In this document: in pieces, positions 45,939-53,998 of the stretch | How positions within the stretch are numbered: position 1 is the first letter of the stretch | Layout: every line of letters begins with the position of its first letter | NCBI RefSeq assembly: GCF_965232925.1 | Contig: NZ_CBDDRA010000010.1 | Coordinates: 62,001-126,000 of the forward strand | DNA length: 64,000 bases | Origin: Tumidithrix helvetica | GTDB lineage: Bacteria; Cyanobacteriota; Cyanobacteriia; Pseudanabaenales; Pseudanabaenaceae | Direction: 5' to 3' | Notes under the pieces: generated by a model | The model's database searches: none | What the model was told of the DNA's origin: nothing | What the model saw: the letters and a program-made list of their open reading frames with translations, nothing else | Made by a program: the position numbers and the translations under genes

Positions 45939-48151
45939 ATACTACGACCGATAATGCTCCAAAGCCACCTATTTCCTTATGTGAGATAGCACTTTTGTCC
46001 CACTCAGAATTAAATCTGATGAGATTTCGTCTTTCACCGCATATTGATGAAAGAGAAATAGGTAATCCTTTAAGCTTTCATCTCTGTCGTAAATTTGCTG
46101 AGATTATGGTTGTTTGGGATCAGGGCGATTTTTATGCAATTGCAAAACCACAGCAAAATATACCGACTGTTGCTGAATGGCGGGAAGCATTAGAGAATAT
46201 TCAAAATGATATAAAAGAATTTGGCGAGCAATCTTTTTCTGTTCAAGTTGTAAAATCTGTTGAGATTAAGCCTGAGACTGTAGCGCAACTGGCTTATCAA
46301 ATATTAAAAATATCTCGTCCTTTCTCCCATGCTCCTTTTAATAATCAAGTAGTTCAAGTGGTTCGTAAGCCTGAATTTTCGGCAGAAACAGTAGAAATTA
46401 ATGATTTAGCCCAGCCTGCTTTATCTTTAAGCGTTCGCAGTGATATTTTATTTCGAGGTAATCTCGCTGAATTTTATCAAAATCATCCTCAAAGACAAAA
46501 TGCTGAAAAGCTGTTAACTGGTCTGAAAGTGCAGGATATAGACTCTGGTGGTAGTGGTCAGATTGAGCGTATTGCAGGAACAATTCAAGCATATCGAGAT
46601 AAGTTGATAAAACTTGCTGCGGGTTCAACTAGTAAGCAGGCTTTAATCGATGCACCAGACGATCAGCCTATTGTTGCTGTTAAGTTTGGCAAGAATAAAA
46701 AACTATATGAATATGCACTTGCTGCCTTAAGGCCTTGTATTACTGAAGATACCGCCGATCGCTTTGAGGTTAACTATGGGCAACTTCTTAAGTCAACGAA
46801 GATTCCTTATAGTGAAAGGATGGAGTTGTTAAAGGGATATAAGCTGTCTGCAACTGAAAAACTCAAAGAATACGGATTGCAACTTTCCCAAAAGAGTCTT
46901 AATAGTTCTGACAATTTAAACTCTTTCTGGCAGCCATCGACACCAGTAAATCAGACTCCTCTATTATTTGGCAAAGATTTTCGAGGATTGCAAAGTGGGA
47001 TTTTGACTGGATTGAAAAAAGGTGGTGTCTATCGCCATCATCCTGATTTACAGGCAGAAAAGATTAACATCGTAGCTTTAAAGCTCTGCGAACAAAAAGT
47101 TGGTGATTTTCTAGGGGCGGCTATGAAGCGACTAAAAGATTATGGATTTGATAATCAAGTTGTTGAAACTAAGTCGTTAGAAATTTCTAAACTTGATGGT
47201 GCAGATGCAAGAGTGATATTAGAGAAAGAAATTGATCGGATTGCTGGGTTTGGTATTCCGATTCATATTGTCTTGGTTTTTTTGCCAGAAGGCGATCGCC
47301 AAGCTGACAAAGAAGATGGCGGTAGTCTTTATCAAGCAGCATATTCTCATTTACTCAGACGTAAAATCGCTAGTCAAGTAATCTATTCTGACACTTTAGA
47401 GAAAAATCACAGTCATATTCTTAATCAAGTGATTCCGGGTATCCTTGCTAAGATGGGAAACTTACCTTTTATTTTGGCTGAGCCGCTAGACATTGCTGAT
47501 TACTTTATTGGTTTAGATATTTCTAGGGCTTCCAAAAAGCAATTGGCAGGGACAATGAATGCTTGTGCTAGCGTTCGACTCTACAACAAACAGGGAGAAT
47601 TTATTCGCTATAAAATCGAAGATTCGCTAATTGAAGGTGAAGAGATTCCGCAAAGACTATTGGAAAATCTATTACCTGCGTCTGAATTAGAGAATAAAAC
47701 TGTATTGATCTATCGCGATGGTCGGTTTTGTGGTCAAGAAGTTTCGCATCTACTCAAACGAGCTAAAGCGATTGGTGCAAACTTCATATTAGTTGAAAGC
47801 CGAAAGTCTGGTGCCCCAAGATTATATGGATTTAGTAATAAATCTCTGATCGCTCCTAAAGTTGGTGTAGCCTTGAAATTATCTTCTCACGAAGCAATTT
47901 TAGTCACAACAGATGTACCTGCTAGTATTGGTGTCCCTCGACCAATCCGTTTAACAGTTCGCAAGGAAGGATATCCTGCAACAATTGACAGTGTTCTTGA
48001 TACAACTTTAAAGTTGACACTTTTACATCATGGAGCCTTGAAACCTCCTCGTGTTCCCATGCCTATTTACGGTGCAGATCGAATGGCTTACTTAAAGTTA
48101 AATGGCATTTATCCAAGTGTTTTAGAAGGGGATCGGCAATTCTGGTTATGA
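45935..48151 (+). CDS. Long prokaryotic Argonaute, catalytic DEDD
   Basis: The 738-residue protein has an N/L1/PAZ-like half (to about 340) and a MID domain near 375-515. The MID contains a candidate 5'-guide pocket (Tyr466/Tyr470, Gln481, Lys506; RRKIASQVIYSDT). The PIWI domain runs 520-738. The tetrad is Asp528 (FIGLDISR), a Glu finger at 568-570 (IEGEEIP), Asp595 (IYRDGRF) and Asp714 (YGADRMAYL), so slicer activity should be intact. Size and the PIWI text resemble cyanobacterial long-A pAgos such as those of Synechococcus elongatus and Limnothrix. It is coupled to the PD-(D/E)XK nuclease gene. HIP1 octamers are almost absent here, which fits recent transfer. Confidence 0.92.
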   Translation: MNTTTDNAPKPPISLCEIALLSHSELNLMRFRLSPHIDEREIGNPLSFHLCRKFAEIMVVWDQGDFYAIAKPQQNIPTVAEWREALENIQNDIKEFGEQSFSVQVVKSVEIKPETVAQLAYQILKISRPFSHAPFNNQVVQVVRKPEFSAETVEINDLAQPALSLSVRSDILFRGNLAEFYQNHPQRQNAEKLLTGLKVQDIDSGGSGQIERIAGTIQAYRDKLIKLAAGSTSKQALIDAPDDQPIVAVKFGKNKKLYEYALAALRPCITEDTADRFEVNYGQLLKSTKIPYSERMELLKGYKLSATEKLKEYGLQLSQKSLNSSDNLNSFWQPSTPVNQTPLLFGKDFRGLQSGILTGLKKGGVYRHHPDLQAEKINIVALKLCEQKVGDFLGAAMKRLKDYGFDNQVVETKSLEISKLDGADARVILEKEIDRIAGFGIPIHIVLVFLPEGDRQADKEDGGSLYQAAYSHLLRRKIASQVIYSDTLEKNHSHILNQVIPGILAKMGNLPFILAEPLDIADYFIGLDISRASKKQLAGTMNACASVRLYNKQGEFIRYKIEDSLIEGEEIPQRLLENLLPASELENKTVLIYRDGRFCGQEVSHLLKRAKAIGANFILVESRKSGAPRLYGFSNKSLIAPKVGVALKLSSHEAILVTTDVPASIGVPRPIRLTVRKEGYPATIDSVLDTTLKLTLLHHGALKPPRVPMPIYGADRMAYLKLNGIYPSVLEGDRQFWL

Positions 48152-48373
48152 TTTCTGGATTTGTAAAGTTTAAACGCGGATCGGACAATTGCAGAAAGAT
48201 ATTCTATTGGATCGTTGATACGAGCTATTCCAATTTTAAATATTGGATTGCAGTATTGACATCCTTGCCCGTTTCTTGCTAAGCCATGAGAAACAAATAT
48301 AGCTTAATATTTCTGTTTAACTTGCGATATTAAGTAAGCGATTTCAATTGTTAACACCCTTGATGCTTCGCGA

Positions 48374-48640
48374 TTACATAATTTCATCAGCCAAAAGTTG
48401 ACCCTTGACTCGTTCGTATTCATCCTCAAGCAGCCACTCTTGGGCAGTTTGATAGTTAGGGTGAGAGACGATAAGTTTATAGTTCGAGGCAGGGTTAAAA
48501 ATATGACAACTGCCGTCGCGATCGGCAACTAGCATGAGAATTTTGGGTGGGAAAATCACTGGATCGACCCAGAGTTCTAAAAACTTCCAAGTATTAGCTT
48601 GTTTTGCGAGGGCTGGTGCGTGGGATTGCATGATACTCAC
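48374..48640 (-). CDS. Small cyanobacterial hypothetical, 88 aa
   Basis: The protein MSIMQSHAPALAKQANTWKF continues with a compact strand-rich part (ILMLVADRDGSCHIFNPASN) and an acidic helical tail (TAQEWLLEDEYERVKGQLLA). Its start overlaps the end of the 127-aa gene upstream by 47 bp, so the two look like an operon. No known domain was recognised. Confidence 0.6.
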   Translation of the reverse strand: MSIMQSHAPALAKQANTWKFLELWVDPVIFPPKILMLVADRDGSCHIFNPASNYKLIVSHPNYQTAQEWLLEDEYERVKGQLLADEIM

Positions 48641-48977
48641 CTGTCGTTTTTACAATTTTGATCTCGCCGTAGTAAAGCGGTGTTTGGCTCCCGTCTATTC
48701 TAATTATGTAACCAATTGGCTCTGGGAAGTAGAGTCCATATCGTTCGTAATCATCTTCATTCTCACCTATTCCCGTTCGTTCTCCACCTTTGATAATAGC
48801 CTGCGTGACTTGTTCTAGGGTTTCGCGATCTTTAAATACATGCGCTCTGCCCTCTCTTCGCAGTAAACGTTGGACTTGAGGGGTATTGGGTAAATGGCGA
48901 TCGACAAGGCTTGGTCGGGAATCTGGGGTAATATCTCGGTCAATTCCACTCATGGGTTGGGAGATCGCACACGACAA
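48594..48977 (-). CDS. Small conserved cyanobacterial protein (DUF6972-like)
   Basis: Up to 127 residues. An internal ATG (48953, MSGIDRDITPDSRPSLVDRH) may be the true start. The sequence LVDRHLPNTPQVQRLLRREG, then AHVFKDRETLEQVTQAIIKG and YYGEIKIVKTTGEYHAIPRT, looks like the multicopy cyanobacterial family I associate with DUF6972; that name is from memory. The C-terminal strands recall EndoU/BrnT-like toxin folds, but no catalytic set is evident. Confidence 0.6.
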   Translation of the reverse strand: MSCAISQPMSGIDRDITPDSRPSLVDRHLPNTPQVQRLLRREGRAHVFKDRETLEQVTQAIIKGGERTGIGENEDDYERYGLYFPEPIGYIIRIDGSQTPLYYGEIKIVKTTGEYHAIPRTSPRKTS

Positions 48978-49105
48978 ATCAGAGTTGCCATTTTAAACTA
49001 TTGTGCTGATTCTAATTACAACTCAGATGCGTATCACATTAAGAAAGCGATAGCAGTTTCGATCGCTTATCATTAAATTAGATCCGAATTGAGTGCGTTA
49101 AATTT

Positions 49106-49474
49106 ATGATCGAGCTAAAAAACATTCATTCTCTTAGCGACTTTAAGCGCAACGCCAAGGAATTTATCGAACAAATCAAAGCAACGCGATCGCCTTTGGT
49201 TTTGACCGTCAACGGTAAAGCCGAAATCGTTGTCCAAGATGCTCGTGCCTTCCAAGCAATCTGCGATCGCGTCGAGCAAGCAGAAGCAGAACTTCGCGCT
49301 CTAAAACTTGCAGCCCTCCAACAAGCGATCGATCTCGGAGTTACACAACTCAAACATGGTGACTACACCGAATACAGTTCAGACACATTGCCCCAACTGC
49401 TAGAAAATATCAAAACTCGCGGTCAAAAGCGGTTAGCGCAAAATAATAATGAATCAATGGAGTTTTCCTGTTAA
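49106..49474 (+). CDS. Phd/YefM-type antitoxin
   Basis: The 122-residue protein starts MIELKNIHSLSDFKRNAKEF, followed by IKATRSPLVLTVNGKAEIVV and QDARAFQAICDRVEQAEAEL. This is the Phd/YefM DNA-binding fold followed by a long helical toxin-neutralising tail. It is unusually long because the tail continues past residue 75. The expected ParE/RelE toxin gene right after it is reduced to a 38-codon remnant (49449-49565). The antitoxin is therefore an orphan, possibly kept as a regulator or in decay. Confidence 0.85.
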   Translation: MIELKNIHSLSDFKRNAKEFIEQIKATRSPLVLTVNGKAEIVVQDARAFQAICDRVEQAEAELRALKLAALQQAIDLGVTQLKHGDYTEYSSDTLPQLLENIKTRGQKRLAQNNNESMEFSC

Positions 49475-49565
49475 ACCATACATTATCTTCTACAGAAAAA
49501 TGGAAGATTACATTGAAATTGTGCGAATTCTTCACCAGTCTAGAGATATTGAAAAGCAGTTTTAA
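49449..49565 (+). pseudogene. Internally deleted ParE/RelE toxin remnant
   Basis: ATG 49449 opens a 38-codon frame overlapping the antitoxin end. It reads MNQWSFPVKPYIIFYRKMED and then YIEIVRILHQSRDIEKQF, stop at 49563-49565. The last 30 residues are the conserved C-terminal strands of ParE-like toxins (YxIFYR...IxIxRILHxxRD). The first 60 or so residues, with the helical hairpin, are missing. An in-frame deletion has probably removed the toxic core. Confidence 0.72.
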
Positions 49566-49685
49566 GGTTTGAGTAGCGATCGCCATCTCCAAAATATGAA
49601 TTTTTAAAGACTTTTGTCAATCTTAATTCGGATTGAATCAAGTGCTAGAGTGGTAGGAAGCAAAACTAGCACGGAGGATGTCGCT

Positions 49686-50327
49686 ATGGTTCAAACTGCC
49701 GTAACACAGGTTGTTAGGACTTTAAACCATGTGCATCAAAAGTTTGGCTTGCAGAGAGCGCTAAACAACCAATTTTTCACAGAATGGCATGAAAACCTGC
49801 CCTCACTAACTTCTTCCGAGCAGGAGACTTTAGATCGGCTTAGACAACGTTTTCGCTATCATCGTGAAGAGGGGCAAGTTACAGAATGTGCTGTGAATGC
49901 CATTGTGGTATCGCGTTTGTTAGAAATGGTTGGTTTCTACGATCCTCCATTTCGCTTGCGTTCAGAAGTCCCTGTAGAGATTGAAACCACAGTAGAAAAT
50001 GAAACACTACGCGGAAAGATTGACTTTTTAGTAGTTCAAGACCAATTTTGGCGAACGGTGATTGAATCTAAAGAGACAGAATTTGATATTGAAGTGGGAA
50101 TTCCGCAAACACTATCTTATATGATGGCATCGCCTGTAGGGCAAGTGCCATTATTTGGCATGGTTACAAATGGGAATAATTTCATCTTTCTAAAAGTTCG
50201 TAAGGAGAGCAGAGAGTACGATTTTTCAGAGACTTTCTCATTGCTATCGCGGGTAAATCACCTCTATGATGTGTTGCAAATTTTGAAGGGCATTGCTCAT
50301 AGGACATTACCCATAGCCAACGGATGA
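49686..50327 (+). CDS. Type I restriction R-subunit N-terminal-like protein
   Basis: The ATG at 49686 (MVQTAVTQVVRTLNHVHQKF) has a good upstream GGAGG-like site and is preferred over an earlier TTG-type start at 49614. The protein is about 213 residues. The second half has the PD-(D/E)XK look of HsdR_N: LRGKIDFLVVQDQFWRTVIE followed by SKETEFDIE (Asp, then Glu-x-Lys), then QTLSYMMASP. No helicase part or hsdM/hsdS gene follows. It is a stand-alone nuclease-fold protein found repeatedly in cyanobacteria; its activity is unproven. Confidence 0.68.
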   Translation: MVQTAVTQVVRTLNHVHQKFGLQRALNNQFFTEWHENLPSLTSSEQETLDRLRQRFRYHREEGQVTECAVNAIVVSRLLEMVGFYDPPFRLRSEVPVEIETTVENETLRGKIDFLVVQDQFWRTVIESKETEFDIEVGIPQTLSYMMASPVGQVPLFGMVTNGNNFIFLKVRKESREYDFSETFSLLSRVNHLYDVLQILKGIAHRTLPIANG

Positions 50328-50342
50328 TATTGAATCTGGATG

Positions 50343-53300
50343 TCATGATTTTGTGGGAACTGCAACCATCTTGATTGGAAGAGGAATTTGGGGATAGATG
50401 AGATGGATCTTTAAGAGAGACTCTAGGGCTTTGGCTTTGTCACCGATCGCGATCGCAGCGGATTGTCTGGTTAAAATTTGAGCGACGATGCTAGCGGCAG
50501 CTTCGCTTTTTGTTGCCTCGCGATCGAGAAAAGCAAATACTCTCTGCTTGGTGACGCGACCGCGATTTACTTGGGCTAGGACTCTGGTGAAATAGGGGAT
50601 TAGCTCTTGCAAACGGCTGGGATTATTCACCGCATAGTTTTCTAGATAGTTCGTGGCAAATAGCTGCATATCCGTGGAGGGATGTTCGCTAAATTTAACC
50701 AGATATTCCTGACCATCGGTTTCCTTAAAGCAGCGGCTGACGAGATCGCGCCCAAACTTGCGAACATCCGCCCGCACGTTATCGCAGATACTGATAATTA
50801 CAGCAGGCGTGAAGTCTTCAGGCTGAAGTAATTCTCCAAATAGGCGAAATCCAAATAAACGGCTGTCATCCCATCGCGATTCGAGCAAGGGTAAGGCTGC
50901 GAGTAGCTCCTCTGGCTGACGGTGCAGGCGTTGGAGAATTCGTTCGCACATGGCATAGGAGGCAGAGCGGACTGCCTGCACTTCATGATTTCCAAACTGG
51001 GCGATCGCTGCGGTCGTAAAACTATTTGCCCAAGTCGATACATTTGCCAAGAGAATACACCCCGCCACTTCCTGCGCGGCTCCAGAGGTCGCTTGCAAAA
51101 GCTGTGTGGCGGTTTCTGGAGTGGCAGCCAACATCCAGTCTGGCAGGGCTGTTTGGAGTAATTGACAGAGAAATTTATGCACGCCTTCATGTTCCTCAGG
51201 CGCAAGCAGGACTTGGAGCAGTTGTCCTGCAAGGGTCAGACTGAATTCGCGGCGGAACGCATCCCCAAGGGAATCGCCACTCGCTAAACGGTGAACGATC
51301 GGACGAATTGCCTCGCGCATCTCGGCGATCGCATGGGTTACAAATGCCAAAATCAGCTCAGTGTGTTCCCTTAAAATCCGATCGGGCAATTGACCGAATA
51401 GCCTTACACCCAAAACTCGCACATTATCATAGGGAGATTCTAACAAGGCATCGATCAAACCCTCTGGCAAGTCCATGACATTTGTTTCATGGTTCGCGAG
51501 AATCTGCGCTCCCAAGGTTTGAATCTCTGGAAGGGGATGACGCAATAAATCGAGAATGATTTCTAAGCCCAGCGATCGCAATGGGAAGCTGAAGCTTAAC
51601 AGGAGTGTCTCTGATGCGAATTTGGCTTGCACTGTTTGATTGGGGTTGAGTTTCAGCAGTAGCGCGATAATATGTCCGATTAAGGTTCGCACCGTGGCAT
51701 CATTCATCAATACAGAGCCAATGACCGAGCCGAGTAACTGTCGCGCAAAGGTGCGAGTTTCAGATTGTTTGCTGAGGACTAAGCCTGCAATCAGTTGGCT
51801 GTCTTCTGTTAAAAAACGATCGCGTTGCTCGTTAATCCAGCGGTAAGCCTCAGTTCTTGCAGGGGCAAAATTACAATTAGCGACAGCTAGAATTAGTCTC
51901 CCATCGGGGCGACTGCTTTGATAGCGCAATCTTGCTAACTCAAAGCCCAATTGTGCTGTAACTTCGTAGGGACGATCTAAAATTTGGATTAAATTCTCTA
52001 GTTCTAATCCTGCCAAAAATTGCTGACAAGAGCGGATTGCTTTGACCGCAAATTGATGCACGGGATGGCATTTGCTTTCCAATAGCAGTTGCAATAATGC
52101 CGTGGGATGCTGTTCCCAAAGCCGTGGAAAAGCCTCTTCTCTAACTTGAGGCTCAGGATTCCCTGGCTTATAGGGTGGAACGCATCGCCAAGCTCTAGCA
52201 TTGGGTTTTAGAACATATCGAGGACTATGCTCGTAGAGAATATGATTGAAGGTAAGATATTTGGCATAGATATCCCATTCTATCCTCGCGGATTCAAATC
52301 GACTCCAGTTGCGATCGTATTTATAGTAAATCGATCGCCGCACCTCCTCAGCATCAGCATCAGCATGCTGCAAGAGAATGCTTACGGCAAATCTAATGTA
52401 GTTTGGATCGTTCAATTCTCCCAGTTTACGCAGCGATCGCCATACTCTCCGCTGTAGGTAACTACGTGTTTTTTGAGTGTAAACCTGATTGTTTGAGGTT
52501 TCTGGCTGTTCTCCAAAAGAAAATTTTTGTTTGACTCCATTTTCTATCGCCATCACCATAGGCTCGCCTGTCATGGGGTTATGATAGGCTCTGACTTTGG
52601 TTGTAGAATCGGCAGGTTTTTCTATGTCAAAGCGCTTTGCTAGAATTGCAAAGGCTTCAGCGTCTTGACGATATTCGGCGATTTTAAAAATGTGTCGAAC
52701 TCTTTGGAAGTAATTAAATTGCAGCGGAATCGTTCTCAACACCTCTAGGATAACTGGGCGAATATTCTCGCGATCGATCTGATAGAGCAGTTCGATTGCC
52801 ACAAAACGGAAGCGATCGTCACTATTGAGAAAAGCCTGAAAAGCCTCAGTAAATTGTTCGGAAGTCCCATTGCGAACTGGTTCTTGTAGCCCGATCGGTA
52901 ATTGCGCAATTAATTGCGATCGCATCTCCGCTTGCTTGGCAGGATCGGCTAGTTTAAACACAGCTTCAAAAGCAATGCGCCGCACAGAATCAGGCGCAGC
53001 ACTATTTTGATAAAGCCCTTCTAGGGTAGGGATGACAGTAGGATCGCCGCACCAACCTAATGACCATGCGATCGCGTAGTTCCTAATCGGGTTAACGGAG
53101 GTATTGAGGAACCGTAACAGTAATGGCACAGCTGCGGCAATTTTTAGCTCGCCTACCCGCCAAATAATTCGATCTAAGGGTTGCTGGATACGGTCGCGCT
53201 TTGAGATTCTCCCCATCCTTCGACCTGAGACAACGCCAGAGGGCACGCCTGCATTTAAGATCGCCACCAAACGATTGAGAATCGCTTGCGTTCTTGCATC

Positions 53301-53612
53301 GCTATTCATGGGAATTTCGATCGCTGGAGGTGGAGGACTGGCGATCGGTGTTGGTGCTACACCCGATTCCCCCGTGGCATCGCGATAGCCCTTGCTAATT
53401 TTTGCATTGACAAGGCGATCGAGCAGTGTTTGGGCTTTCTCTAAGGAAATCGCGGTCACTGTCTCAGAATTTTCTTTTAGGACAGAACCCTGCCGACCAT
53501 ACCGCGAGTTGACCACATAGCGATTTTCACCCACCCGGCAGAGATCGATTTCATAAACCTTGGCTGAGCTGCCTGCTTGATAGAGTAGGGTTGTTCGTTT
53601 AATTAGTTCCAT
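50343..53612 (-). CDS. WGR-domain protein with HEAT/ARM repeats (type XIII retron accessory-like)
   Basis: The 1089-residue protein has a WGR domain at residues 1-80 (MELIKRTTLLYQAGSSAKVY, RYVVNSRYGRQGSVLKENSE), a poly-Pro-like linker near 90-100, and then about 950 residues of HEAT/ARM-type helical repeats (for example AAAVPLLLRFLNTSVNPIRN, FGQLPDRILREHTELILAFV). WGR domains bind nucleic acid in PARPs, and HEAT solenoids give a scaffold. It is divergent from the retron RT across the ncRNA segment. Together with the SWIM protein at 42.1-43.7 kb it fits the tripartite type XIII retron. No enzymatic motif was seen. Confidence 0.85.
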   Translation of the reverse strand: MELIKRTTLLYQAGSSAKVYEIDLCRVGENRYVVNSRYGRQGSVLKENSETVTAISLEKAQTLLDRLVNAKISKGYRDATGESGVAPTPIASPPPPAIEIPMNSDARTQAILNRLVAILNAGVPSGVVSGRRMGRISKRDRIQQPLDRIIWRVGELKIAAAVPLLLRFLNTSVNPIRNYAIAWSLGWCGDPTVIPTLEGLYQNSAAPDSVRRIAFEAVFKLADPAKQAEMRSQLIAQLPIGLQEPVRNGTSEQFTEAFQAFLNSDDRFRFVAIELLYQIDRENIRPVILEVLRTIPLQFNYFQRVRHIFKIAEYRQDAEAFAILAKRFDIEKPADSTTKVRAYHNPMTGEPMVMAIENGVKQKFSFGEQPETSNNQVYTQKTRSYLQRRVWRSLRKLGELNDPNYIRFAVSILLQHADADAEEVRRSIYYKYDRNWSRFESARIEWDIYAKYLTFNHILYEHSPRYVLKPNARAWRCVPPYKPGNPEPQVREEAFPRLWEQHPTALLQLLLESKCHPVHQFAVKAIRSCQQFLAGLELENLIQILDRPYEVTAQLGFELARLRYQSSRPDGRLILAVANCNFAPARTEAYRWINEQRDRFLTEDSQLIAGLVLSKQSETRTFARQLLGSVIGSVLMNDATVRTLIGHIIALLLKLNPNQTVQAKFASETLLLSFSFPLRSLGLEIILDLLRHPLPEIQTLGAQILANHETNVMDLPEGLIDALLESPYDNVRVLGVRLFGQLPDRILREHTELILAFVTHAIAEMREAIRPIVHRLASGDSLGDAFRREFSLTLAGQLLQVLLAPEEHEGVHKFLCQLLQTALPDWMLAATPETATQLLQATSGAAQEVAGCILLANVSTWANSFTTAAIAQFGNHEVQAVRSASYAMCERILQRLHRQPEELLAALPLLESRWDDSRLFGFRLFGELLQPEDFTPAVIISICDNVRADVRKFGRDLVSRCFKETDGQEYLVKFSEHPSTDMQLFATNYLENYAVNNPSRLQELIPYFTRVLAQVNRGRVTKQRVFAFLDREATKSEAAASIVAQILTRQSAAIAIGDKAKALESLLKIHLIYPQIPLPIKMVAVPTKS

Positions 53613-53703
53613 AGCAAGTTCAAACCAGTTAAATCGATCGCGATTTAGCTATCCTAAATCATTTGTATTTGACCCAGTTACACGATCTAGGTTATCGTTT
53701 AAT

Positions 53704-53728
53704 CGTACATAATTTTGTACGTTTTTTT
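53704..53728 (+). terminator. Short hairpin and T-run abutting the retron RNA
   Basis: CGTACA-TAATTT-TGTACG (53704-53721) is followed by seven T and directly by the proposed a1 arm. It is either a short terminator that isolates the retron RNA or an operator or leader element in the divergent promoter. A TTGACC box at 53669-53674 with TTATCG 17 bp later is a weak upstream promoter candidate. Confidence 0.35.
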
Positions 53729-53968
53729 GTCGCAATGGCAGTCATAGAGGTAAACAACCTTGCAATCCGAATGGTGGATCGCCATTCTTGCATTTAGTCT
53801 AAGCGCGCATCACTGGCTTACTCTTAACTGTGCGTCTCTCGCTACTAGTGTGTTATCACAGTTTGGCTTCCGAGAAGCTAACGAACACACTAGTAGCGGA
53901 GCCGCTGGAGTTGAGCAATCCAGTCCTGGGAGGTTTACGAAGGAGTAACCTGTTGACTGCTATGCGAC
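53729..53968 (+). ncRNA. Candidate retron msr-msd RNA
   Basis: Outer arms GTCGCAATGGCAGTCA (53729-53744) and TGACTGCTATGCGAC (53954-53968) pair over 15 bp with one bulged A and one G-U, as a1/a2 do. A second inner pairing, GTAAAC (53750-53755) with GTTTAC (53933-53938), supports it. Inside lie an msr-like hairpin GAATGG/CCATTC (53769-53787) and then the msd-like long hairpin. That hairpin has a perfect 15-bp stem, 53840-53854 with 53884-53898, topped by a second stem TGGCTTC/GAAGCTA. The segment ends 30 bp before the RT ATG. I did not settle which G would be the branch point. Confidence 0.7.
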
Positions 53969-53998
53969 TTTTTTACAGTGCTTTGCGCTTTACCAACT

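Noticed and set aside
46398..46628. Minus-strand 76-codon frame inside the Argonaute gene
   Set aside because: It lies wholly within a strongly supported gene and has no signal of its own.
53861..53883. Plain transcription terminator instead of msd
   Set aside because: The hairpin is followed by no T-run and is enclosed in two longer pairings that meet just before the RT.
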